Program-made: the position numbers and the translations under genes
Shown: in pieces, positions 46,874 through 53,823 of the stretch
Layout: every line of letters starts with the position of its first letter
Position numbering within the stretch: position 1 is the first letter of the stretch
Notes under the pieces: model-generated
Seen by the model: only the letters and a program-made list of their open reading frames with translations
The model's database searches: none
What the model was told of the DNA's origin: nothing
Assembly (NCBI GenBank): GCA_963818225.1
Contig: CAWFRO010000002.1
Location: 106,868-170,867 of the forward strand
DNA from: Palsa-504 sp963818225
GTDB lineage: Bacteria; Actinomycetota; Actinomycetes; Streptosporangiales; Streptosporangiaceae
Direction of reading: 5' to 3'
Length of the DNA: 64,000 bases

Positions 46874-48224
46874 TGCCGGCTGCTGGTGCCGGTCTTGACT
46901 TCATGCGAAGGAACGCTGACTCTCCGCGCTCCACCCGGGACCTCACACACGGCTGGCGCCGCCGGTGAGCAGGCTGCTCGTGGAGGGTGACGGAAGGGTT
47001 GCATCATGGTCGACGGCAGCATCCGCCCATGCCGTCGCCGATCAGGCCAGCCGACGCCGAGGGAACAGGAAGGTGACTTGCCCCGGCCCACGGCAAGCAA
47101 GTCGGGTAGAGGCGGATGAGCGATAAACGAGGCGACGGGTCCACGTCCCGGTGTTCAATATGTTCGCCTATGGTGAAACCAGCCACGGCTGGGAACTCTC
47201 GCCACTTGTCCTGGACCTTTGCCACTCGAGGCGGGCTTGCGGATGGAATCCGGGGCTTTTGGCAATGACAAAGATCGAGGCATCAGCCGGCAGGTTGCGG
47301 ATCGAGCCGCTCCACATGTACAAACGGCCTACTCGCACGTCCTGCAAGAGCACCCTCTCGATGTCCAGGATATCCTCGCCCACGCCGTCAAGGTGTCAAG
47401 GCTTCAGTCAACAAATCCGCTATCAAGCGAATGGCCAGGAGCTGAGCAAACCGGCGTTTAAATTGGTCAAACGAGCGGTCAGGAGAGGATTGAACTGTCG
47501 ACCCTCCGCTCTTCGGAAGGAAGGATTGCCCGCTCCATACAAGTCCACCGCGGTCAGCCTGAGCAGGCCATACGGCATGTCAGGACACCTCGGTGGCCAC
47601 AGTCGCCCGGACGTATCCGTAGCCGTGTCACTCGGCGACAATCGCGTGGAGCGCCAAGCGCCTTTCACCACGCCGCTGTGGCGGCCTGGACAAGGAGCTG
47701 AGCCAGCACACGGATGGTGAGCCGCACATACCATAATTCGCCGGGTGCGGTGTAGCGATGACCGAGGGCCCTTCTGCTTTCTTTGCCTAATGTCCGGAGG
47801 AGAGGTGAGCGATGGTCCCGGCGATAAACGCCACCACCGTCAACCCGAGCCAGATCAACCGGAGGAGGAGAACGGAGAACGGAGAACGACATTATGGTGT
47901 TCACGGTGACGACCTATCCACCGCAATACACTGACCCGCTGTGTAGCGATGCTGCGGCGCACCGCCGCATGGGGTCGGGATGGCGGGGCCGATAGCGCGC
48001 CGGGCCTTTGCCTGGCCTTTGCCGTCAGACCCGCAGGATCGGCCCCTCCGGAACAGCCCGTCCGGGATCGGCTTGGCGACGCCCCGGTTCCGCAGGCGGA
48101 GGCACATGCCCTCGCAGAGCACTACCCCGAGCTGACGTTGCGGACCGAACCGGCGCATCGGGAGGCGTTCGCCGCGCTGCCCGCGGGTCCGGGCGACGAA
48201 GGGCAAAGGAAGTCGAAAAATGCG
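46874..48224. other. Gene-poor, lower-GC stretch
   Basis: About 1.35 kb between the IS and tRNA-Ala. It is visibly less GC-rich than the rest, with codon patterns in no frame like those of the neighbours. One protein-like fragment is seen at 47168-47383 (minus). A short tandem block GGAGAACGGAGAACGGAGAA lies near 47868. Open frames of up to 189 codons on the plus strand look random in composition. It may be debris of older mobile DNA. Confidence 0.6.
47168..47383 (-). pseudogene. Protein fragment of unknown family
   Basis: A 71-codon open stretch (GTG first) reads VGRLYMWSGSIRNLPADASI then FVIAKSPGFHPQARLEWQR. The central GSIRNLPADASIFVIAKSPG looks like a small beta-sandwich repeat and is more protein-like than anything else nearby. 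The sequence upstream and downstream does not continue it in any frame. I do not recognise the family. Probably a decayed gene. Confidence 0.3.
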
Positions 48225-48297
48225 TGGAGCTAAGGGGACTCGAACCCCTGGCCTTCTGGATGCAAACCAGACGCTCTTCCAGCTGAGCTATAGCCCC
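48225..48297 (-). tRNA. tRNA-Ala (anticodon TGC)
   Basis: The minus strand reads GGGGCTATAGCTCAGCTGG, anticodon loop TTTGCAT (TGC), T-loop GGTTCGAGTCC, and acceptor GGGGCTA paired with TAGCTCC (one G-U). CCA is not encoded. In related genomes this gene stands close to tRNA-Ile; here they are about 4.1 kb apart. Confidence 0.96.
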
Positions 48298-48394
48298 GCA
48301 TCATCTTTCCGCCCAGAGTACCCGCTGCTACCGGTCAGCGCGGATCCCCCGGGCCGGCGCCCCCCGGTCAAGCGCCGGGGATGAACACCGAAGG

Positions 48395-49259
48395 TTACTT
48401 CAGCAGACGGGACAGGCGGCGGTCAGCGAGCGGCTTGCCGCCCGTCTGGCAGGTAGGGCAATACTGGAATGCGGAGTCGGCGAAGGACACTTCTCTGATG
48501 GTGTCGCCGCAGACCTTGGCATTCCTCGCCTGTCCGGCCGTGCACGCGCAGGCCGCTCTTCTTCTCGCCTTTGAGATCGGCGGCGGCTAGGCCCGCGGAG
48601 CGCTCGACCGCTTCGGTCAAAGTGGTCTTGATCGCCTCGTAAAGGGTCGCTACCTCGTCGGGGGTCATGGTGGCCGCGATCTTGAACGGCGACATCTTGG
48701 CCGCGTGCAGGACCTCGTCGGAATAGGCGTTCCCGATACCTGCAATGATGTGCTGGTCCCGTAGTACGCCCTTGACCTGCGTCCGTCGTCCGGCCAGCAA
48801 GCCGGCCAGCGTGTCAAGGGTGAAGTCCACGGCCAGCGGATCGGGGCCGAGGGTGGCCACGCCCGGCACCTCGGCCGGGTCACGGACCAAGTAGACGGCC
48901 AGGCGCTTGCGGGTGCCCGCCTCGGTGAGATCGAACCCCGAGCCGTCATCGAGCCTTAGCCGGAAGGCCAATGGGCTCTTGCCGGGCTTGGGTGGAGCGG
49001 CGGGCAGGTCATCGCGCCAGCGCAGCCAGCCTGCCCGGGCCAGGTGCATGATCAGGTGCAGGCCTTGATCGGTAGACAGGTCCAGGAACTTGCCATGCCG
49101 GCCGACCTCGGCGATCATCTGCCCGGTCAGGGCGCTCAGCGGAGGGTCGAAGGTCTTCAGGACCGAGAAGGAGGCGGCGTCGGCCCGCGCGACGGCATGC
49201 CCGGTCGCGTGCGTGCGCAGGAAGGCGGCGAGCGACTCCACTTCCGGCAGTTCCGGCAT
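48395..49259 (-). CDS. Fpg/Nei-family DNA glycosylase (one frame break)
   Basis: The protein starts MPELPEVESLAAFLRTHATG, with the catalytic Pro2 and Glu3 of the family. GRHGKFLDLSTDQGLHLIMH contains the conserved Lys region, and QHIIAGIGNAYSDEVLHAAK the H2TH turn. The C-terminal zinc finger is split by a frame change near 48535: CKVCGD-like then EVSFADSAFQYCPTCQTGGK and a TAA at 48395. Joined length about 287 residues, usual for the family. It removes oxidised bases and cuts the strand. The break removes the second half of the zinc finger in the sequence as given. Confidence 0.88.
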
Positions 49260-49313
49260 GTCTCACAGTCTGCCACGTGCCAGCGAGCGCCCTGCCCGGT
49301 GAGCAGGCGCGAC

Positions 49314-50006
49314 TTAACCCGCCGATGCCACCAGGTCGGGCAGGTCGCTAAGGTCGGCCAGCAGGTGAGTGGCTCCGGCGCGGCGGAGCCTGCTGCCGTC
49401 GTGCACGCCGCTGAGCACGCCAACCACGAGCCGGGCTCCCGCCCTCCGACCGCACAGGACTCCCGACTCGGTGGCCGTGACCACGGCGACATCCCGCACA
49501 TCGCAAATGCCCAGCCGGAGTATCGCACTGAGGACCAGATCAGGCCAGGGAAAGCACCTGGCCACGTCGTCAGCACACAGGATCAGGTCCGCGCGTTGCC
49601 ACCAGGCCAGCCGCTCCATGATCAGGCTGACCGCGGGCCTGGACAAGCCTGACATCAGGCATACCTTGGTCCCGGCCGCGGTGAGCTTCGCCAGCGCCTC
49701 GTTCGCGCCCGGCAGCGGCAGGGCACCGAACCGGTCCAGGGCAGCCTGGAACGACCGCTCAAAGGCAAGGCTCGCCGCCTGAGCCCGGAACTCGTCCTCG
49801 GGAAACAGGGTGTGCATGACATCGGCGGGCAACCAGCCGCGGGTTCGGTCGAACTGCACCATCGACCTGACGTAGGCGGCGGTGCCGGTCACCACGCCCT
49901 GGGTCGCGATCGCCTCGACGAACGCCCTCTCAAGCACGCTGCCATCGACCGCCGCGGCGCCGACCACGTCGCAGCAGACCAGCGATACGGCGGCAACCTC
50001 ACTCAC
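49314..50006 (-). CDS. HAD-family hydrolase (phosphonatase-like)
   Basis: A 230-residue HAD protein: SLVCCDVVGAAAVDGSVLER at the N-terminus has the nucleophile Asp in an altered motif I (D-V-V-G instead of DxDxT), a helical cap (EAIATQGVVTGTAAYVRSMV), motif II TKVCLMSGLSRPAVSLI, and motif IV region FPWPDLVLSAILRLGI, ending DVAVVTATESGVLCGRRAGA. The second Asp of motif I is replaced by Gly-Ala, as in phosphonatase-type enzymes. Phosphonoacetaldehyde hydrolase-like activity or another small phosphate ester is possible. GTG start after CGAGGAGGCTAGCCG. Confidence 0.82.
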   Translation of the reverse strand: MSEVAAVSLVCCDVVGAAAVDGSVLERAFVEAIATQGVVTGTAAYVRSMVQFDRTRGWLPADVMHTLFPEDEFRAQAASLAFERSFQAALDRFGALPLPGANEALAKLTAAGTKVCLMSGLSRPAVSLIMERLAWWQRADLILCADDVARCFPWPDLVLSAILRLGICDVRDVAVVTATESGVLCGRRAGARLVVGVLSGVHDGSRLRRAGATHLLADLSDLPDLVASAG

Positions 50007-50060
50007 CGGCTAGCCTCCTCGCTCGGAATGGCTTGCCCGCAAGCTGTCCGGCCGCACGGG

Positions 50061-50186
50061 TTAGCCCTCGTCAGCTGCCGTGGCCTCGGTCCAGAGGTCG
50101 AGCTCGGCCCGGTCGGCCTGGACCTTGCGCCAGACCGCAAACCCACCAAGCGCGAGCACGATGACCAGCACTATCTTGATCTTCAC
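50061..50186 (-). CDS. DLW-39 family small protein
   Basis: A 41-residue peptide: a membrane helix (IKIVLVIVLALGGFAVWRKV) followed by QADRAELDLWTEATAADEG, which carries the DLW motif that names this actinobacterial family. GTG start at 50186 with GGAGGG upstream. It usually lies near tRNA-Ala and gyrA, as here. The function is unknown. It is too short for usual gene-finding cut-offs. Confidence 0.88.
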   Translation of the reverse strand: MKIKIVLVIVLALGGFAVWRKVQADRAELDLWTEATAADEG

Positions 50187-50509
50187 AAGGAGCCCTCCGC
50201 CGCGATGACGTTCAGATCACATCCGGCCGCTGTCGGCGACTCGGTGTACGGCAGCCTACCAAGCCAATCCGCGCGCGGCCGCAACCTCAGTCGCGCCGTC
50301 GGGCTAGGGGAGCAAGGTGGCGCCGGGGGCAAGCCCGAACCGGGGTCAGCCAGTCACTGGCTAAGCAGGATGTCGTCTACTCGGTCCGGTGGGGGCCTTT
50401 GCACCTTCGCCGGTCAGGCTGCCGTCGCCCAGGTGGTCCTGCCCGAGTCCCGACCGCACGTCTCGTAGGCGGACAGATCGGTGGCCCGATCACCATCGGG
50501 CACGCCGCC
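50187..50509. other. No gene seen
   Basis: Open frames here are short and have no ribosome site or recognisable motif. No RNA gene or repeat was noticed. Confidence 0.5.
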
Positions 50510-50716
50510 CTAGTGTGCCTGGCGCCTATGCCACGTGTCCAAAGCTGTACCGATTGCTGTACCGATGCCGACTCCCAGCCCCACGCCGATTCCGATTGCC
50601 GAGCCGCTGATGCCAGCACCAATGGCCCCGCCGAGCCCGGCTCCGATTGCTAGGCAAAGTGCTAGGTATTGGCCGGGCCGCCTGGAACCTCTATCGGTGA
50701 TTTCCCTGTCCGGCAT
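50510..50716 (-). CDS. Small glycine-zipper membrane protein
   Basis: A 68-residue protein: a charged start (MPDREITDRGSRRPGQYLAL), then two hydrophobic stretches full of small residues (CLAIGAGLGGAIGAGISGSA and IGIGVGLGVGIGTAIGTAL) in the GxxxG pattern of glycine zippers, and a basic end WHRRQAH. Proteins of this kind often form membrane oligomers. ATG at 50716 after GTGAGGCGCTG. A longer frame upstream is not protein-like. No family recognised. Confidence 0.5.
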   Translation of the reverse strand: MPDREITDRGSRRPGQYLALCLAIGAGLGGAIGAGISGSAIGIGVGLGVGIGTAIGTALDTWHRRQAH

Positions 50717-51105
50717 CAGCGCCTCACCGTCACTTTCCGCAAGCCATACTACTTTTGAGCCGCTCTGGCAGCCTCGGCAGAGGCGAATGGCCTCCGAAGG
50801 TCCCGGGCTGCCTTGGCCGTGACGCGCTGGCCGCGAGCTGGACACTCGTGCGGCGAGGAAGATCGCTCCGGATGGTTTCGGCTGCGTTCCGAGGAGCGTG
50901 GCTGATCTGCAGCGAGCTGTTTTATGCATGCTCGCTATCTGGGGACATGTGCTCTGACCTGCCGCGATGATGTCCAATGGCGCCCGGTGGTGGTCAGCCT
51001 TACGCGTCTTCGTGTGGCCAAATTCAGGCCAGCCTCCTTCCCATCGGGCGTCGCCATGACGACAGGAACACGGTCAAGATCCGCTTGCCTCCGGTGTTTC
51101 GGTGT
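50717..51105. other. No gene seen
   Basis: Intergenic stretch of 389 bases upstream of the RHH/Clp-N gene. No frame looks coding; no tRNA or clear hairpin was noticed. Confidence 0.5.
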
Positions 51106-51135
51106 GTAACCCTATAGGGGTTATCATGGGGTTAC
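51106..51135. promoter_or_regulatory. Triple half-site operator upstream of the RHH/Clp-N gene
   Basis: GTAACCC (51106-51112), GGGGTTA (51117-51123) and GGGGTTAC (51128-51135). The first two form an inverted repeat TAACCC-TATAG-GGGTTA. The second and third are direct repeats with an 11-base step, one helical turn. It ends 12 bases before the ATG. Ribbon-helix-helix proteins bind such spaced short sites, so self-control is likely. Confidence 0.7.
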
Positions 51136-51147
51136 AGAGAGGGTCTC

Positions 51148-51897
51148 ATGCCCAAGATCAACGTCTACCTGCCCGACGCGCTCGCGTCGGCAGTCAAAGA
51201 CGCCGGGGTGCCGGTATCCGCAGTGTGCCAAGGGGCGCTCTCCGACGCGGTCGAGCGCATCGGGAAAACCCGCAGCGGCATCGCGGCGCTCCGGGACCCC
51301 GCAGCTCCCGCCGCCATTCTCCGGCGGATCGGCGAGGGCACTCGCAAGCGGATGACCCCGCGGCTCGCCGCGGCGCTCGGGGTCGCCGCCCTCGATGCTG
51401 ACGGCCAGGCCCGGCCTGCTATTTCCTCCCTCGACCTCCTGCGCGGGCTGCTCGACGACGGCGAGAACCTCGCCGTGCGCCTGCTGCTGAACCAAGGCGC
51501 CGACGTCGACGCACTTGCGGAAGCGAGCAGGGCGAGCGGCACCGACGAACCCGGTCCTCCCGCCGCCGAGTCCAGTGACACCCTCCTCGGACGGCTCACG
51601 ATGCCAGGACGGCTCGCGTACGCAGCCGCGCTCGCAGCGGTCCTGGAACTCGGGCACAACTACATCGGGTGCGAACACCTCCTCGTCGGGCTTATCGCGA
51701 GCCAGGGCCAAGCCCGAGACCTCCTGGCCGGGCAAGGCATCCAGGCCACGGCACTCCGCCAGGCCATCGGCGCCGCCGCCGCAGGCGTCGTGCTCGAGCG
51801 GAGCAGATCAGCCGAGCGGGACTCCGGCGCGCTTGCCGACCTCACCCGGCGACTGGAAGCCATCGAGCGCCAGCTCGCCGGGACCTCCAGCGCATGA
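51148..51897 (+). CDS. Ribbon-helix-helix protein with Clp N-terminal-like domain
   Basis: A 249-residue protein. The start MPKINVYLPDALASAVKDAG then VPVSAVCQGALSDAVERIGK is a ribbon-helix-helix DNA-binding unit of the CopG/CcdA type. Residues ~145-215 (GRLTMPGRLAYAAALAAVLE, LGHNYIGCEHLLVGLIASQG) resemble the Clp R/N-terminal repeat domain, which binds peptides or degrons. A helical end follows (ADLTRRLEAIERQLAG). It may be a regulator whose DNA binding answers to a peptide or misfolded protein. The operator-like sites upstream suggest autoregulation. ATG after GAGAGGGTCTC. An integrase remnant follows. Confidence 0.75.
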   Translation: MPKINVYLPDALASAVKDAGVPVSAVCQGALSDAVERIGKTRSGIAALRDPAAPAAILRRIGEGTRKRMTPRLAAALGVAALDADGQARPAISSLDLLRGLLDDGENLAVRLLLNQGADVDALAEASRASGTDEPGPPAAESSDTLLGRLTMPGRLAYAAALAAVLELGHNYIGCEHLLVGLIASQGQARDLLAGQGIQATALRQAIGAAAAGVVLERSRSAERDSGALADLTRRLEAIERQLAGTSSA

Positions 51898-51968
51898 CCC
51901 GCCAGCTAGACGGCGAGCTGCGCTGACAATGAGGTCCCGGCCTGCGACACGTCCCCCGTCCTCCCGAT

Positions 51969-52387
51969 AGCGGCGACACCAGGACCAGGAAGTCACGCCA
52001 CCCTCTTGAGCTACCGCAACGCGCCGCCGCCGCGCTCCGCGTCCACCGCGACCGTCAAGACGAGCCCCGCATGCGGGCGGGAATGACCTGGTGTTTGCCT
52101 CCCGGGTGGGCACGGCCCTGTACGCGGGGAACGTCCGCCGTTCGTTCCGCGGCGTTCTCGCTGCTGCAGGCCCCGATCCGGCAGACTGGACGCCCCGCGA
52201 GCTACGGCACAGCTTCGTCTCGCTCAGGTCAGACGCGGGCGTCCCTTTCGAGCAGATCGCTCGCCTGGTCGGCCACACCGGCACAACCACCACGGAGACC
52301 GTCTACCGCAAGCAGATCCGTCCCGTCGTCATGGGCGGCGCGGCTGTCATGGACAGCCTGCTCCCCACGCGAGGCACCGATGCTTAG
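51969..52387 (+). pseudogene. Tyrosine integrase remnant, C-terminal part
   Basis: Only the catalytic half is left: GDTRTRKSRHPLELPQRAAA (the RTRKS start of the beta-sheet with the catalytic Lys region), then after a frame change near 52080 NDLVFASRVGTALYAGNVRR, TPRELRHSFVSLRSDAGVPF (the RxxH-like catalytic block, here with LRH), VGHTGTTTTETVYRKQIRPV (His and the nucleophile Tyr). The N-terminal part and the first arginine are missing. It ends 54 bases before the CCA end of tRNA-Ile and points at it, like the intact-length integrase at the tRNA-Ser. Confidence 0.8.
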
Positions 52388-52401
52388 TTACTCACATGCG
52401 G

Positions 52402-52438
52402 AAGGCCATGACTCCTGCCGGGGTGTCATGGCCTTTGA
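52402..52438. terminator. Strong hairpin after the integrase remnant
   Basis: AAGGCCATGAC (52402-52412) and GTCATGGCCTT (52425-52435) give a perfect 11-pair stem with a 12-base loop, then TTTGACC. It lies between the integrase stop and the tRNA-Ile 3' end and may stop transcription from both sides. Confidence 0.7.
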
Positions 52439-52440
52439 CC

Positions 52441-52517
52441 TGGTGGGGTTACCAGGACTTGAACCTGGGACCTCTTCCTTATCAGGGAAGCGCTCTAACC
52501 GACTGAGCTATAACCCC
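52441..52517 (-). tRNA. tRNA-Ile (anticodon GAT), CCA encoded
   Basis: The minus strand reads GGGGTTATAGCTCAGTCGG, anticodon loop CTGATAA (GAT), T-loop GGTTCAAGTCC, acceptor GGGGTTA/TAACCCC, discriminator A, then CCA (52443-52441). The other tRNA genes here do not encode CCA. An integrase remnant abuts its 3' end. Confidence 0.96.
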
Positions 52518-52633
52518 ATTGAGCTGCAGAAACAAGAGCAGAAATTATCGTACCGCACGCGTGAGGCGGGTTGCGCCGTGTCCGCCGGGCCGATGAGCTT
52601 GCCGGCCGTGAACCGGCGAGCCGGGCCGGGACG

Positions 52634-53677
52634 TCATTCGGTCTCGCGGAGGGTCACCTCCACGCCGCCTATCAGCCGCGACGTCAGATTGTAGATGACC
52701 GCGCCGAGGGTGGAAATGGCCGTGATCAGCACGATGTTGACGGAGCCGAGCAGGGCCGTATAGCCGAGCACCCTGGACGCGGTGAACCACTTGGACGCGT
52801 TCACCCCGGTGGAGTCCTGGCTGGATGTCACGCTCTGCACCACATGTTGAAGCGAGGTGAACACGCCGAGAGCGGACAAGGTGCCGTAGAGCACGCTGAC
52901 CGCGACGAACAAGATGACGAAGGCGACCAGTGACACCACGAAGCTGAACTTCATCACCGACCACGGTTCGACCCGGGCGACGGTCAGGTGGGCCTGCCGG
53001 GCCGAGCGCTTGGTAAGCCCGTTCGGCTGAGCGTCCGAGGGCGCCGCCTGGCTTGACGCGGCCGGGCCGGCCGTATCGGCGGGTCTCCCGGAGGCAGCCA
53101 AGCCTCTCGCCGTGCTGGCCCGCAGGAAGTTCCGGGCCGGAGACGACGGCGAGGTCGAGGCGGGTTCCGGCGAGTCCCAGGCGAATGCGGCCGCGGAAAC
53201 GCCCGCGGCCTCGGGCTCCGGCGCAGGTGACGTGTCTTCGGCCGATGGCTCGGTGCCGCCTGGGCCGGCGGCCGTGGTGCCGTCCGACGGCCACCCAGTG
53301 CCCGTCGCGGGCGGTGCCGGCTCGCTTTCGGCAGGCTCGCTTCCGGCAGGCTCGTCTCCGGCAGGCTCGTCTGCTGGTGCCGTGGCGTCGTGATCATCGG
53401 CCTGCCAGCCGTCTGCTTCGGGCGTAACCGGGACGGACGCTGACCGGTTGAAGGTGAAAGGCCCCGAACTCCGGCCCGGCCGGATGCTGTCTGCGGGCAT
53501 GGCCGGGACAGGATCGGCCACCGCGCCGACCGGCCGGTCCTTCCCGTTCTCGTCCGTGGTCACGATCTCGGCCGGCTGGTCGCTTGCTGCCGTCAGGTCA
53601 TCGTCGTCTCGCCGTGAAGTCACAACCGTGCGTGAGGTTCCACCCGAGCCGTTTGACGTGTCCGCGCGCTTGTCCAA
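52634..53677 (-). CDS. DUF3566 membrane protein
   Basis: A 347-residue protein. The first ~220 residues are low complexity (Ala, Pro, Asp, Ser, with repeated PAGDEPAGSEPAESEPA-type units). The DUF3566 domain (~residues 230-347: AHLTVARVEPWSVMKFSFVV, then LFVAVSVLYGTLSALGVF and GYTALLGSVNIVLITAISTL) has two membrane helices and ends with GGVEVTLRE. In actinobacteria this gene follows gyrA. Its role is unknown; a link with division or the membrane has been proposed from location. TTG 53677 with ATAGGAGGACGGC upstream decides the start. Confidence 0.92.
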   Translation of the reverse strand: MDKRADTSNGSGGTSRTVVTSRRDDDDLTAASDQPAEIVTTDENGKDRPVGAVADPVPAMPADSIRPGRSSGPFTFNRSASVPVTPEADGWQADDHDATAPADEPAGDEPAGSEPAESEPAPPATGTGWPSDGTTAAGPGGTEPSAEDTSPAPEPEAAGVSAAAFAWDSPEPASTSPSSPARNFLRASTARGLAASGRPADTAGPAASSQAAPSDAQPNGLTKRSARQAHLTVARVEPWSVMKFSFVVSLVAFVILFVAVSVLYGTLSALGVFTSLQHVVQSVTSSQDSTGVNASKWFTASRVLGYTALLGSVNIVLITAISTLGAVIYNLTSRLIGGVEVTLRETE

Positions 53678-53823
53678 GCCGTCCTCCTATGATCTGACCC
53701 TCATGAGGGTATCTCTGGACGACACGCCCATATGACCCCCCCTCATAAAGGAGGCGGCTTCAGCCGGGATTACCGCAGCACCATGATACTGATGGGACGC
53801 GTGAGTCACGACAGCCGCAGCCG

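Noticed and set aside
44960..46900. Target-site duplication flanking the IS
   Set aside because: The bases outside the two inverted repeats were compared and show no matching direct repeat.
47478..47545. A tRNA-like segment (GTTCAATCC loop on the minus strand)
   Set aside because: The T-stem and anticodon stem do not pair; no acceptor stem can be formed.
47151..47720. A 189-codon plus-strand frame in the lower-GC stretch
   Set aside because: Composition is random, no ribosome site, no motif. Long open frames arise by chance at this base composition.
47665..47904. A 79-codon minus-strand frame, with a hydrophobic run in another frame (LIWLGLTVVAFIAGTIAHLS)
   Set aside because: The hydrophobic run has no proper start after the preceding stop, and the longer frame is Arg/Pro-rich without motif.
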